DNA of 64,000 nucleotides, taken from Humisphaera borealis. GTDB taxonomy: Bacteria > Planctomycetota > Phycisphaerae > Tepidisphaerales > Tepidisphaeraceae. The position numbers and the translations under genes are program-made. The stretch lies in assembly GCF_015169395.1 (NCBI RefSeq), contig NZ_CP063458.1, forward strand, positions 6,200,001 through 6,264,000, written 5' to 3'. The notes below the pieces were generated by a model, which saw only the letters and a program-made list of their open reading frames with translations, ran no database searches and was not told the origin of the DNA. Position 1 is the first letter of the stretch; every line of letters begins with the position of its first letter. This document shows positions 27,898 through 39,779 of this stretch, piece after piece.

Positions 27898-30423
27898 ATG
27901 CCCGAGAACCCTCAAGAACAGACCGAAGCCAAGCTGCTGGCCTACATCGAAGGCGAGCTGGATGAATCCGGCCGCGCCGAAATCGAACGCCACATCGAGG
28001 CCAACCCCAAGCACCGCAAGCTGCTGGACGAACTGTCCGCAGGCCGTCGGCTGCTGCGGCTGTTGCCGCGCGAAGTCGCCCCGCTTGACCTCTACGAAAA
28101 TGTCCAGTCTCAGCTCGAGCGCCAGGAGCTGCTGTCATCGGTTTCGACACTGACCGACGGAGCCGGCGGTTCATCGGGAACCGGATACGACATCAACCCC
28201 GAGACGGGAAACTTCCGCCTCAGCCGCTGGGGCCGTATTCGCGCCGCGGCGGCGATCGCACTGCTCGCCAGTGGGATTGGCATCGTCGGCTACAACATCA
28301 CGATGCCGGGCAACTCGCGACCGGTCGCGATCAAGAGCGAACCGGCCTCCCGCGGCAATGGCCTTGCCGAAGCCAGCGGCGCTGGCGCGACCGCCAAGGC
28401 ACAGCTCGCGATCTCCAATACAGCCGTCGACGAGCTTCGGCGTCTCCGCATGGCCGGCGCGGCCGACCACGTGCGCAATCTGGACGAGGTTCGCTCAGCG
28501 CTCGCCGGTGACCGTGTTGCCGCAGCGTCTCCGGAACCCGAACTGCTGCGCCGTTCGGCAACAGACAAGGTGGCAGACAAGGCCGTCCCCGAAGGCGGGG
28601 CCGGCGGCGCCGGTCCCGATACCTCCGGCCACGAACCGTTCTACCTGGTCGTCGCCAGCGGCGACCCGGCTTCCGCCCGCGATGACGTGCTTTCCCTGCT
28701 GTCGGAGAAGGGGCTGACGTACAGCCGGGTCGCGATGACGCCGGCGATGAGGCCCGACGGCCAGTCGGAACGTCAGTTGCAGGGGGACGCGCCAATCGCC
28801 ACGGAGCGCAAGCGGAGCGATGGGAAGTCGGATGAGACATCCGCTGTCGGCGGAGCGGCCGGTGCGACTGCGACGGGTGCCACCGCGCCCGGTGCAACGG
28901 TCGCTGGGCAACTCGCCGACAAGCGGCCTGCCAGACCGCTTGCCCCGTCGGGCAACGCTTTGCCTGACGGTGGTGGCATCGCCAACGGTTCGCCCGCCCC
29001 CGGTGTTGCAGTGGCTGCCACACCAAAGCCAGTCGCCGCGCCGTCTGATCGAGCCGCTGCCAAGGCCGCGGCCGGCCCGGCGGTTGAGGACGTGGTGATC
29101 GTCAGGCGCGTCCCGCGCAGCCGGGCGGCGGAACTGGTCGCCGCGATGAACCGGCCGGCCTCGGCGCGATACGCCTTGGCGTACGGCGACGCCAGCGACG
29201 CAGGCAACGGCACTGCCAAGGGTGGTGCGTTCAAGTCGTCGTTCGGGGCGGCGGCCGCCGCGCCCGCGAAGAAGATTGCCACCGGAGATGCGGCCAAGTT
29301 CACGTCGGCGACGGATGACGGTAATCGCGCCAGGGGCGCGCTCGCCGATGCCACGCCGGGAGCAAAAGATCCCGCCGCCAAGGTCGCTCCGGCCTTGGTC
29401 ACGCCGGCTCCGTCCGAACCGCCCCCCGCGCCCGCTGCCGCTCCGGCGGGCGGCGTGGCAGAGTCATCCCCCGTCGTCCCTTCGAAGGGGGCGGACGGGC
29501 TCGCACCACCCAAGCCGACCGAAGTCGCCGGGGTAGGCCAGACACCGGACGGTAAAACCCGGGGCCAGGCCGTCGAGAAGACGACAGCAAAGAGCAAGGA
29601 TGAAATCGCCAGCGGCTCGCCGAGGCCAGCGCCCGCGGAGGCGGCTCCTACTCCCGCGCCCGAGATGCCAATGGCGGCCGCTCCCACCCAACTGATCACG
29701 CCGTCGACTCCGACACCCGCGCCGATCAGCCAGAACGCCGCCCGCACGGCATCCGCACCAGCACCTGCACCTGCACCATTACCAGCGCCGGCACCACTAC
29801 CAGCGCCCGCACCGGCACCGAAACAGGCTCTCCAGGCCGAACAACGCGCCGCCGCGCCGCTGGCTGCGAACGAAGCGATCGAACTCGTCTACCTGGATAT
29901 GCGGGTCAGTAATCGCCCGGTCACGCAGCCGATGAGAATCTCCGCCAAGGGAACGATTTACGTCGCCGGCTTCGGCGAGTTCTCGCTCGCCGGGATGACG
30001 CCGTCGCAGGCCGCGGAGAAGCTTTCGTCTTCCCTGCGGGCCAAAACCCCGACCTCCAGGGGCGTCGAAATCCGCCGGTCGGCAGAACCGACGGACCCGG
30101 CGGCCGGCGGGCTCGCCCAGGCGGCGCAGGCTCCGGCGCGCGAAGCCCCCGCGATGAAACCCGGCAATACGCCACAGGCGCACGACCCGCAGTCGGGCAC
30201 CGATCCTGCCCCGTTCATGGATCGCACGGCGAGAAAAGAAGCAAGCTCGATGCCGGCGGGCGCCGCCCCGGCAAAGCCGGGCCTTCGGGCCGCGCCCATG
30301 GCCAAAGCATCGCCGGGCGCGGCAGGCCCGTCCGCCGGCGAGGACGACTATGTCGATCTGGTAATTGTCGTACAGCGCGATATGCCCGAATCGGAAAACA
30401 CCAACCCGGTGCCTCCGCGATAA
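27898..30423 (+). CDS. Membrane anti-sigma-like protein with Ala/Pro-rich linker and polysaccharide-export-like C-terminal domain
   Basis: 841 residues. The N-terminal 80 residues form a helical anti-sigma-like domain (LLAYIEGELDESGRAEIERHI), but the zinc Cys residues of the ZAS motif are replaced (HIEANPKH in place of HxxxCxxC). One membrane helix follows (about 114-134). Then comes a 500-residue Ala/Pro/Gly-rich extracytoplasmic stretch with two short predicted folded parts (near 245-285 and 395-425). Residues about 660-735 (ISAKGTIYVAGFGEFSLAGMTPSQAAEKL) resemble the Poly_export domain of Wza-type export proteins. It probably binds the ECF sigma factor encoded before it and senses an envelope state. 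Confidence 0.72.
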   Translation: MPENPQEQTEAKLLAYIEGELDESGRAEIERHIEANPKHRKLLDELSAGRRLLRLLPREVAPLDLYENVQSQLERQELLSSVSTLTDGAGGSSGTGYDINPETGNFRLSRWGRIRAAAAIALLASGIGIVGYNITMPGNSRPVAIKSEPASRGNGLAEASGAGATAKAQLAISNTAVDELRRLRMAGAADHVRNLDEVRSALAGDRVAAASPEPELLRRSATDKVADKAVPEGGAGGAGPDTSGHEPFYLVVASGDPASARDDVLSLLSEKGLTYSRVAMTPAMRPDGQSERQLQGDAPIATERKRSDGKSDETSAVGGAAGATATGATAPGATVAGQLADKRPARPLAPSGNALPDGGGIANGSPAPGVAVAATPKPVAAPSDRAAAKAAAGPAVEDVVIVRRVPRSRAAELVAAMNRPASARYALAYGDASDAGNGTAKGGAFKSSFGAAAAAPAKKIATGDAAKFTSATDDGNRARGALADATPGAKDPAAKVAPALVTPAPSEPPPAPAAAPAGGVAESSPVVPSKGADGLAPPKPTEVAGVGQTPDGKTRGQAVEKTTAKSKDEIASGSPRPAPAEAAPTPAPEMPMAAAPTQLITPSTPTPAPISQNAARTASAPAPAPAPLPAPAPLPAPAPAPKQALQAEQRAAAPLAANEAIELVYLDMRVSNRPVTQPMRISAKGTIYVAGFGEFSLAGMTPSQAAEKLSSSLRAKTPTSRGVEIRRSAEPTDPAAGGLAQAAQAPAREAPAMKPGNTPQAHDPQSGTDPAPFMDRTARKEASSMPAGAAPAKPGLRAAPMAKASPGAAGPSAGEDDYVDLVIVVQRDMPESENTNPVPPR

Positions 30424-30463
30424 CGGTCCCCCTGATTAGCGGTCGCACCGCAGGTGCACTCTC

Positions 30464-30676
30464 TTACTTCCGCCGCCGCAGCATGTCCGCCGGGATGTAC
30501 GCGATGCGGTCCCCCGACGGCGGCGGGGCGGATTTCTCGCCGCCACAACCCTTCGAACAGCAGTTCCCAATCCGGCTTCGCTTCCCGCGAATGGCGCGAT
30601 ACCCCTGCACGCCTACATAACCCAGGCATGCCGCGACGATACTCAAGGCGAGGATGTGCTGGAGGAGCGGAGACAT
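30464..30676 (-). CDS. FeoB-associated Cys-rich membrane protein
   Basis: 70 residues from ATG 30676 (an ATG at 30688 is equally open). One N-terminal membrane helix (HILALSIVAACLGYVGVQGY), a basic turn, then the cysteine cluster NCCSKGCGGEKS, which is the signature of the small FeoB-associated proteins, and a short tail. It lies downstream of feoB on the same strand, as in other feo operons, and probably helps ferrous iron transfer or FeoB assembly. The longer frame to 30823 reads through a palindromic repeat and is not real. Confidence 0.8.
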   Translation of the reverse strand: MSPLLQHILALSIVAACLGYVGVQGYRAIRGKRSRIGNCCSKGCGGEKSAPPPSGDRIAYIPADMLRRRK

Positions 30677-30712
30677 TTCGAGTCCCATCAAATCGGGCGC
30701 CGTGATTCCGTC

Positions 30713-30828
30713 CATCAGTGACACGGGCTTCCAGCCCGTGCGAGCGATGTAGAAGTCGGTCCGTCGTTCGGAACAGGTATCTGAAGCATCACGCACCGCG
30801 CACGGGCTGGAAGCCCGTGTCACTGATG
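30713..30828. repeat. Double-hairpin palindromic element (CACGGGC family)
   Basis: A perfect 30-bp inverted repeat (30713-30742 with 30799-30828). Each arm itself forms a hairpin, CACGGGCT-TCC-AGCCCGTG on the left and its mirror on the right. It sits between feoB and the FeoB-associated gene. The same family occurs at 43119-43193. Confidence 0.85.
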
Positions 30829-30839
30829 CACATTTCGTT

Positions 30840-33365
30840 CTACGTACCCATCAGCCGCGACCCCACCTGATACACGATCAGGCAGACCACATACGCCAGG
30901 ACATTCATGTAAAGCATCATGCCCAGCGGCCAGCGCCAGGTGCCGGTTTCGCGGCGGACGATCGCCAGCGTGCTCATGCACTGCATCGCCAGCACGAACC
31001 AGACGAGCAGGCTGACGGCCACCAGCGGCGTCCAGACCTTGGTGCCGTCGGGGTAGGTGTCGGCGAGAATGTGTTCGCGAAGCGGCCTGTCATCGTCTTC
31101 GACTTCGCCGACGCTGTAGACGACGCCAAGCGACGAGACGAACACCTCGCGAGCGGCGAACGCGGCGACGAGGCCAACGCCCATCTTCCAGTCGTACCCG
31201 AGCGGCTTGATCGCCGGCTCCATGAAGTGGCCGATGCGGCCGGAGATGGAGTATTCGGACTGGGCGGCGGCGACGGCTCTCGCGACTTCGTCATCCTCAT
31301 CGAGGATCGCCTGGGAACGAGCAGCAAAAACTTCGTCGGCGATCGCGCGTCCATCGATTGTCAGATTGATTGGCGAAATCCTCGGCCCTGATTGCTGGCG
31401 TCGCGATTCAAACCAACGATACGCTTCATGGTCAAACGTTACCGTCGTCCCGTTGAGGCGTACCTCAACGACAGTATTGGCAGGCAAGTTGGCAAGGCGC
31501 TCTTCCACGAATGCACGTGAGGCCCGCTGTTGTGCATTTGGCAAGAGCTGATCGCGAATCGTTGCACCCTTGTCCTCCGGCAGCCGCGGGTAATACCCCA
31601 TCGCCCAAAGAATGATGGTCAGGCAGAAAATGATCGTCCCGGCTCGCGTCAGGAACTTGGCGGTGTTGCTCCAGACGACACGGATCACCTGCGAAATCTG
31701 CGGGATCTTGTAGCTCGGCAGCTCGAGAATGAACGCCTGGGCGGGGCCCTTGAGGAACGTGCGTTTGAAGAAGAAAGCCGTGATGACGGCCGCCACGACA
31801 CCCAGCACGTAGCAGGCGAGCATGATGCCGCCTTGCGCCAACGCGCCGTAGCCGGCGAAGAAGGTGCCGATCAGCAGTGTGTAGACCGGCAATCGCGCCG
31901 AGCAGCTCATGAACGGCGCGACGAAGATCGTCGCCAGGCGGTCCCGGCGATTCTCGATTGTGCGGGTCGCCATGATGCCGGGGATCGCGCACGCGAAGCT
32001 CGACAGCAGGGGGATGAATGCCTTGCCGCTCAGGCCGACCTTGCCGAGCAGTTTGTCCATCAGAAACGCCGCCCGGGCGAGGTAGCCGGAGTCTTCCAGG
32101 ATCGCCAGGAACAGGAACAGCATCGCGATCTGCGGCACGAACACGACCACGCCACCCACGCCTTTGAAGATGCCGTCGCTGATCAGGCTCTTGAGCGCGC
32201 CGTCCTCCATCGAACCAGTGAGCTTTTCGCCGGTGCCGGTGATCAGGCCCTCCACCCAGCCCATGATCGGCTCGGCGAGCCAGAAGATGCTCACGAACAA
32301 CGCCGACATGATCGACGCGAAGATGAGCAATCCCCAGATCTTGTGGACCAGGATCGCGTCGACCTTTTCGGTCGTGTTGCTTGTAGGTGTAGCGTACTGG
32401 AGCGTCTTGTCGGCGGACTTGTCGCCGGTCAGGCCCTCACGGGCGTCGGCGAAGGCGCCATCGGTGCGGACGAATGCGCCGCTGGCCCGGGTGACCCGCG
32501 ACGACAGGCCGTCGATCCACTGGTAGTGGGCTTCGATGTCGGCCTGCATCGGGTCGATGCCGCGGACCTTCAGCCGTTCGAACGAGCCTTTGAGAAGGGC
32601 ATCGACACTGGGCCGCGCCAGCAGGGGGGCGACGTCGGGGGCGTGATCGCCGATGAGCAGGCGTTCGGCGATCGCCTCGTAACGCTGAGGGTTGATCGGC
32701 TTGTCAGCGGGAGAGCCGGCGGCTTCCCCCTCGGCGACGGCGAGCCCGCCGGCCAGAAGCAGGAGCTCCTCCCGCATCGCGTCCTTCACCGGCCAGGCCG
32801 GCAGCGGGGCGATCGCGGCCCGGGCGACGGCGGCTTTCAGTTCTTCGATCCCCTTGCGCTTGTGACCGACCACCGGAATCACCGGCACGCCGATCTCTTT
32901 CGACAACGCCTCGGCGTTGACGAAGATCCCGCGCCGCTCGGCGACGTCGGTCATGTTCAGCGCGACCACCATCGGCCGGCCGAGCTCGATGAGCTGGCTG
33001 ACCAGATACAGATTCCGCTGCAGATTGCTGGCATCGACGACGACGATCACGACATCGGGTGCGGGGGTGTCGTTCCGCAAGCCGCGGAGCACCTCCATCG
33101 CGACCTGCTCGTCGGGGCTGCGGCTGATCAGGCTGTAGGTTCCGGGAAGATCGATGACGTCGAGCCAGCGGGCGTCGCCGAGCTTGCACCGGCCGGTCTT
33201 CTTCTCGACGGTGACGCCGGGGTAATTCGCGACCTTCTGCCGCAGGCCGGTCAGGGCGTTAAAGATGGTCGTCTTACCGGAATTCGGGTTGCCAGCCAGT
33301 GCGACCACCAGCGGCTTGTCGGGGGAGACGGGGAGCGGTGTGTACTCGAGCGGGCTGGAGGTCAT
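30840..33365 (-). CDS. feoB: Ferrous iron transport protein B
   Basis: 841 residues from ATG 33365. The N-terminal G domain shows G1 GNPNSGKTT, G3 DLPGTYSL and G4 NMTD, followed by the helical GDI-like domain. About nine membrane segments follow with two Gate motifs (FLAILEDSGYLARAAFLMDKLLGKVGLSG; PFMSCSARLPVYTLL) and the C-terminal EPAIKPLGYDWKMGVGL. FeoB takes up Fe2+ across the inner membrane. A hydrophilic segment of about 100 residues between the gates (with TTVTFDHEAYRWFE) makes it longer than typical FeoB. It follows feoA on the same strand. Confidence 0.93.
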   Translation of the reverse strand: MTSSPLEYTPLPVSPDKPLVVALAGNPNSGKTTIFNALTGLRQKVANYPGVTVEKKTGRCKLGDARWLDVIDLPGTYSLISRSPDEQVAMEVLRGLRNDTPAPDVVIVVVDASNLQRNLYLVSQLIELGRPMVVALNMTDVAERRGIFVNAEALSKEIGVPVIPVVGHKRKGIEELKAAVARAAIAPLPAWPVKDAMREELLLLAGGLAVAEGEAAGSPADKPINPQRYEAIAERLLIGDHAPDVAPLLARPSVDALLKGSFERLKVRGIDPMQADIEAHYQWIDGLSSRVTRASGAFVRTDGAFADAREGLTGDKSADKTLQYATPTSNTTEKVDAILVHKIWGLLIFASIMSALFVSIFWLAEPIMGWVEGLITGTGEKLTGSMEDGALKSLISDGIFKGVGGVVVFVPQIAMLFLFLAILEDSGYLARAAFLMDKLLGKVGLSGKAFIPLLSSFACAIPGIMATRTIENRRDRLATIFVAPFMSCSARLPVYTLLIGTFFAGYGALAQGGIMLACYVLGVVAAVITAFFFKRTFLKGPAQAFILELPSYKIPQISQVIRVVWSNTAKFLTRAGTIIFCLTIILWAMGYYPRLPEDKGATIRDQLLPNAQQRASRAFVEERLANLPANTVVEVRLNGTTVTFDHEAYRWFESRRQQSGPRISPINLTIDGRAIADEVFAARSQAILDEDDEVARAVAAAQSEYSISGRIGHFMEPAIKPLGYDWKMGVGLVAAFAAREVFVSSLGVVYSVGEVEDDDRPLREHILADTYPDGTKVWTPLVAVSLLVWFVLAMQCMSTLAIVRRETGTWRWPLGMMLYMNVLAYVVCLIVYQVGSRLMGT

Positions 33366-33408
33366 GGCGAGTGCTGAGGCGAGAGTGCTGAGTGCTGCGT
33401 AGGAATGA

Positions 33409-33459
33409 GTAGAGCGTATTGCGTAACGTGCCGGGGCCTCGTTACGCAATACGCTCTAC
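33409..33459. repeat. 20-bp perfect inverted repeat between feoA and feoB
   Basis: The arms 33409-33428 (GTAGAGCGTATTGCGTAACG) and 33440-33459 are exact inverted copies with an 11-base loop. It lies in the 133-base spacer between feoA and feoB and may act as an RNA-processing or partial termination hairpin. The left arm begins with GTAG, as in the REPIN-like elements. Confidence 0.8.
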
Positions 33460-33498
33460 GCATCAGGCCTTCTCAAGGCCACGGCGATTCGGTTGCGA

Positions 33499-33777
33499 TT
33501 ACGTTTGTGCGATCGTCACATGCTTGGCCTGTTCGCCACGGAGCGAAAGGTGATAACCGCGTAGGCGGAACTCAATCGGGTCGCCGAGTGGGGCCCGGCG
33601 GATCACTTCGACCGTCGCCCCATTGCAGAAACCCATCTCCAAAAGCCGGCGACGGACTTCAGAATCGCCGCTGACGGAGACCACGTTACCCCGGCAACCG
33701 ATCCCCAAGGTGTTCAGGGCACAGGTCGAGGGACTCTGGCAAACGTTGCAAGTTTCGCTTTGACAAGGCTTTTGCAT
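33499..33777 (-). CDS. feoA: Ferrous iron transport protein A with Cys-rich N-terminus
   Basis: 92 residues from ATG 33777. The SH3-like FeoA core is clear: GNVVSVSGDSEVRRRLLEMGFCNGATVEVIRRAPLGDPIEFRLRGYHLSLRGEQAKHV. In front of it is an unusual stretch with five cysteines within 24 residues (C5, C10, C13, C19, C28; CNVCQSPSTCAL), suggesting metal binding, which most FeoA proteins lack. FeoA assists FeoB in Fe2+ uptake. First gene of the feo operon, behind a Fur-like promoter. Confidence 0.9.
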   Translation of the reverse strand: MQKPCQSETCNVCQSPSTCALNTLGIGCRGNVVSVSGDSEVRRRLLEMGFCNGATVEVIRRAPLGDPIEFRLRGYHLSLRGEQAKHVTIAQT

Positions 33778-33846
33778 TGGAAGGCTCCGAGTGGTCGGCA
33801 GCGGAACGGGCCATGGGGCCGACTCACCCTTATCACTACCATCGGA

Positions 33847-33874
33847 ATTATACGACGTTGAGACTGAGTTGCAA
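33847..33874 (-). promoter_or_regulatory. feo operon promoter overlapped by a Fur-like palindrome
   Basis: On the minus strand TTGCAA (33874-33869) and TATAAT (33852-33847) are 16 bases apart, a good sigma-70-type promoter with a perfect -10. Between them lies TGCAACT-C-AGTCTCA, an imperfect 7-1-7 palindrome like Fur boxes. A repressor here would block polymerase, fitting iron control. The start codon of feoA follows about 70 bases downstream. Confidence 0.7.
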
Positions 33875-34151
33875 TACAAAATGAACTTCGGCTCAAACGT
33901 CAAACGACTGTCATCGGTCACTCGACGAGCCGACCCCCCCATGGCGTGCATTCAACCGATGTTTCATCCTCGAAACTGACGGAGTGCGCTGCTGCATTCT
34001 TAACCATATTCAAGTTGAGTCATGCGAGGGGCATTCCGATGCAGATGCTGGGTCGGTGCGCCAGCGGGGATAGGTCCCCTTGGCGGACGGATTGCCTTGC
34101 TCACGCAGACATCTCGGGAACGTGGCGGTAAGTGAGCCGTGGGAGATCGCA

Positions 34152-34337
34152 ATGCCGGTAAGCAGGAAAACACATCCAGGGCGCTCGGCGACCCTTTTGA
34201 CACTGCGAGATTCCCGCGGCCGCTCGACGTTTTTCGCCCTCGAGATTCCGATCCGCTCCGCCGATCAATCGACCGCCGCCCTGACCGCGTCGTCCGTCGC
34301 CCGCGGCACTTCGACCTGGAAAGGGGTAGCGGCTTGA
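34152..34337 (+). CDS. Possible 61-residue leader protein
   Basis: A short frame whose ATG has GGGAG six bases upstream, and whose TGA stop overlaps the TTG start of the next gene (TTGA, 34334-34337), the arrangement of translationally coupled genes. The product (residues like RSATLLTLRDSRGRS and KGVAA at the end) is basic and Ser/Thr-rich with no recognisable domain. Codon third positions are GC-rich in the second half. It could be a small protein, or the region could just be the extended N-terminus of the GGDEF-EAL protein. Confidence 0.3.
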   Translation: MPVSRKTHPGRSATLLTLRDSRGRSTFFALEIPIRSADQSTAALTASSVARGTSTWKGVAA

Positions 34338-36271
34338 ACCCTGTCCTGCCGTCATCCGTATCGGTCGCATCGGCCTCGCCCCGACGGATCCTTGTCGTTG
34401 ACGACAACGAGGCCATTCATGAAGACTTCCGCAAGATCCTCCTCGACGCGCGGCGGGACGAGGCGATGGAGGACGACGAAGCAGTCCTGTTCGGCGTGAA
34501 GGCGCCGACCGGTCCGACCGTCGAGTTTCGCATCGAATCGGCACTGCAGGGGCAGCAGTCACTCGAACTCGTGGAAGCCGCCGTCCGCGCCGGCGACCCT
34601 TACATGCTGGCCTTTGTCGACATGCGCATGCCCCCCGGCTGGGACGGTGTACAGACGATCAAACGGCTTTGGCAGGCAGATCCGAATCTTCAGATCGTCA
34701 TCTGCACGGCGTATTCCGACTATTCTTGGGAGGAGATCGCCGGCGAACTCGGCCCCACGGACCGGATGCTCATCCTGAAAAAGCCGTTCGATGATGTCGA
34801 GGCCCGGCAGCTCGCCGCGGCGCTGACGCAGAAATGGCTTGCGACCCGCAGCGCCGAGATGAAACTGGTCGAGCTGGAAAGCCTGGTCGTCGCCCGAACC
34901 GCCGAGCTTCGCCAGACTGCGCTACAGGACCGACTCACCGGGCTGGCCAACCGCGAACTGCTGATCGACCGCCTTAACCAGGCGATGCACCAGCGGCGGC
35001 GTGATCCGGCGTACCGATTCGCGCTTCTGTTCATCGACTTCGACCGCTTCAAGGTCGTCAATGACAGCCTGGGGCACGACGTCGGCGACGCTCTGCTGAT
35101 GTCGATCGCCGAGCGGCTTCGCGATTCCACTCGCGCGACCGACTGCCTGGCTCGAACATCGGTCGGCGAGGCCGCGGGCATGCTGCCGGCACGACTGGGT
35201 GGAGACGAGTTCCTGGTGCTTCTGGACGGACTGGCCGCCGAGGTCGATGCCGCACGTGTCGCCGAACGCCTGCTGGCCGATCTGGCCGCTCCGCACGAGA
35301 TCAAAGGGCACCTGGTACACAGCACCGCGAGCATTGGGGTTACATCGTCGTTCGTGAACTACGATACGGCCGAGGCGATGATTCGCGATGCCGACACGGC
35401 GATGTACCGCGCCAAGTTCGCGGGAAAGAACCGCTACGTGCTCTTCGACCAGAAGATGCACGACGACGCAGTCGCCCGCCTGACACTGGAAAATGACCTT
35501 CGCCGAGCCGTCGTCGAGGGGCAGTTCGTGCTTTACTACCAGCCGATCGTTTCGCTGTCGCGCGGCAGGATCGCCGGCTACGAAGCGCTGATCCGCTGGC
35601 GGCGACCGGACGGCAGTATCGTCATGCCACTGGAATTCATTCCGCTGGCCGAGGAGATCGGTGTCATCACCGAGATCGGCAACTGGACGATGCGCGAAGC
35701 CTGCCGGCAACTGGCACAGTGGCGGGGGAGCCATCCGGAGCGGATGGAGGGGGTCACGATGAGCGTGAACCTTTCACGCCGCCAACTGAGCTCGCCGGCG
35801 CTGGTGGACCAGATCCGGCAAGCCTACGGCGATGCCGGCCTGCCGGCGGATCGGCTCATCCTGGAAATCACCGAGAACGCGATCATGCAGGATGCCGAGG
35901 GGGCAGTTGAGGTTCTGAAACAGATTCGCGGCCTGGGCGTCGAACTCCACATGGACGACTTCGGAACGGGGTACTCGTCCCTGAGCTGCCTTCACCGATT
36001 CCCGATCAGCGGACTGAAGATCGATCGTTCGTTCGTACAGAACGTCGGCGAACGACGTGATTATGCCGCCGTCGTGAACGCGATCATCGCGCTGGCGCAG
36101 AATCTGGGGATGGCACTGGTGGCCGAGGGAGTCGAGACGACCGGTCAGCTGGCGATGTTGCAGTCACTGGGGTCGGAGCTGGCGCAGGGTTTCCTGTTCG
36201 CCAAGCCGCTGGAGGCGGGTAAGGCATTGGAGTTCGCGGAGCATCCGACGCGGCTGGCTTTCGCAGCCTGA
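34334..36271 (+). CDS. Response regulator with GGDEF and EAL domains (c-di-GMP turnover)
   Basis: 645 residues from a TTG at 34334 (GGGG eight bases upstream); the frame is also open from a GTG at 34139. Domains: receiver (about 17-165; RILVVDDNEA, AFVDMRMPPGWDGV with the phospho-acceptor Asp, and a Lys in LKKPF), GGDEF (about 195-355; RLGGDEFLVLL intact, with a 12-residue insertion just before it and no RxxD inhibitory site), EAL (about 370-625; YEALIRW, EITEN, DDFGTGYSSL, KIDRSFV, EGVET intact). It could both make and break cyclic-di-GMP under control of phosphorylation. No cognate kinase is adjacent. A convergent terminator follows. Confidence 0.88.
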   Translation: MNPVLPSSVSVASASPRRILVVDDNEAIHEDFRKILLDARRDEAMEDDEAVLFGVKAPTGPTVEFRIESALQGQQSLELVEAAVRAGDPYMLAFVDMRMPPGWDGVQTIKRLWQADPNLQIVICTAYSDYSWEEIAGELGPTDRMLILKKPFDDVEARQLAAALTQKWLATRSAEMKLVELESLVVARTAELRQTALQDRLTGLANRELLIDRLNQAMHQRRRDPAYRFALLFIDFDRFKVVNDSLGHDVGDALLMSIAERLRDSTRATDCLARTSVGEAAGMLPARLGGDEFLVLLDGLAAEVDAARVAERLLADLAAPHEIKGHLVHSTASIGVTSSFVNYDTAEAMIRDADTAMYRAKFAGKNRYVLFDQKMHDDAVARLTLENDLRRAVVEGQFVLYYQPIVSLSRGRIAGYEALIRWRRPDGSIVMPLEFIPLAEEIGVITEIGNWTMREACRQLAQWRGSHPERMEGVTMSVNLSRRQLSSPALVDQIRQAYGDAGLPADRLILEITENAIMQDAEGAVEVLKQIRGLGVELHMDDFGTGYSSLSCLHRFPISGLKIDRSFVQNVGERRDYAAVVNAIIALAQNLGMALVAEGVETTGQLAMLQSLGSELAQGFLFAKPLEAGKALEFAEHPTRLAFAA

Positions 36272-36331
36272 GGCACGATGGCAGGGGGGCGGCGAGGGGA
36301 TAAGGAAAAGAGTGAGCGGTAGCCAAACGAA

Positions 36332-36367
36332 CAACGCCCGGCTCTCGGTGAAGAGAGCCGGGCGTTG
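36332..36367. terminator. Bidirectional hairpin terminator between rRNA and GGDEF-EAL gene
   Basis: A perfect 15-bp stem (CAACGCCCGGCTCTC, 36332-36346, with 36353-36367) and a 6-base loop. It lies between the converging rRNA unit and the GGDEF-EAL gene. On the minus strand it is followed by a moderately T-rich stretch, so it most likely ends rRNA transcription. Confidence 0.7.
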
Positions 36368-36377
36368 GGATGTAAAT

Positions 36378-36488
36378 TGCCGGCAGTGACCTACTTTCCC
36401 GCTGACGCAGTATCATCGGCCCCGCGGGCTTAACGACCGTGTTCGGAATGGGAACGGGTGTGGCCCCGCGGGTATAGCCACCAGCAAA
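36378..36488 (-). rRNA. rrf: 5S ribosomal RNA
   Basis: On the minus strand the sequence reads GCTGGTGGCTATACCCGCG... with the conserved CCCATTCCGAACACGG loop and a GGGAAAGTAGGTCACTGCCGG 3' end. Length about 110 bases. Ends are approximate within a few bases. It follows the 23S gene in the direction of transcription. Confidence 0.93.
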
Positions 36489-36921
36489 GGCCGAGTACAT
36501 CGTTTCCGGTGTACTCGGCTTGTATTGCCAAGTAAATGTAAGGTTCAAGTCGTCGTCCGCGTCACTCGCGTTGCGAGGACGGCAGAGACGTTAATCATAT
36601 GCTTCGTAAAGGGTTCTTCTAATTCAGACTCTTCATCACCGATCGGGTTGCTGATCAGGACAGAACTCTCCGAGCTCATTGCGGAACTCTTCGAACTCTT
36701 GTCCGTTCCAGGCAAGCCGATGGGCTTGTCAAGGATGGATCAGTCGAACCACTCTGCGACCCGCAGGGCGTTAAGCCCTGCGTTTGTATCGTCGAGCGTG
36801 ACGAGCGAGGCACTCAGCAGTGGGAGTCTTTCGACATTGAACGCTTACGCATTGTCTGTCTACTGACTACCGACGACTGACTACTTCAACTCATCGCCTC
36901 TTTTGCAACGATGATCGATAA
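36489..36921. other. 23S-5S spacer
   Basis: A spacer of about 430 bases between 23S and 5S with no tRNA gene seen. It includes a fragment of TGACTAC-type heptamer repeat near 36858-36885. Confidence 0.6.

Positions 36922-39779
<2,858 letters not shown>

Noticed and set aside
30677-30823. Upstream extension of the FeoB-associated protein
   Set aside because: The extension is translated from the 30713-30828 palindrome.
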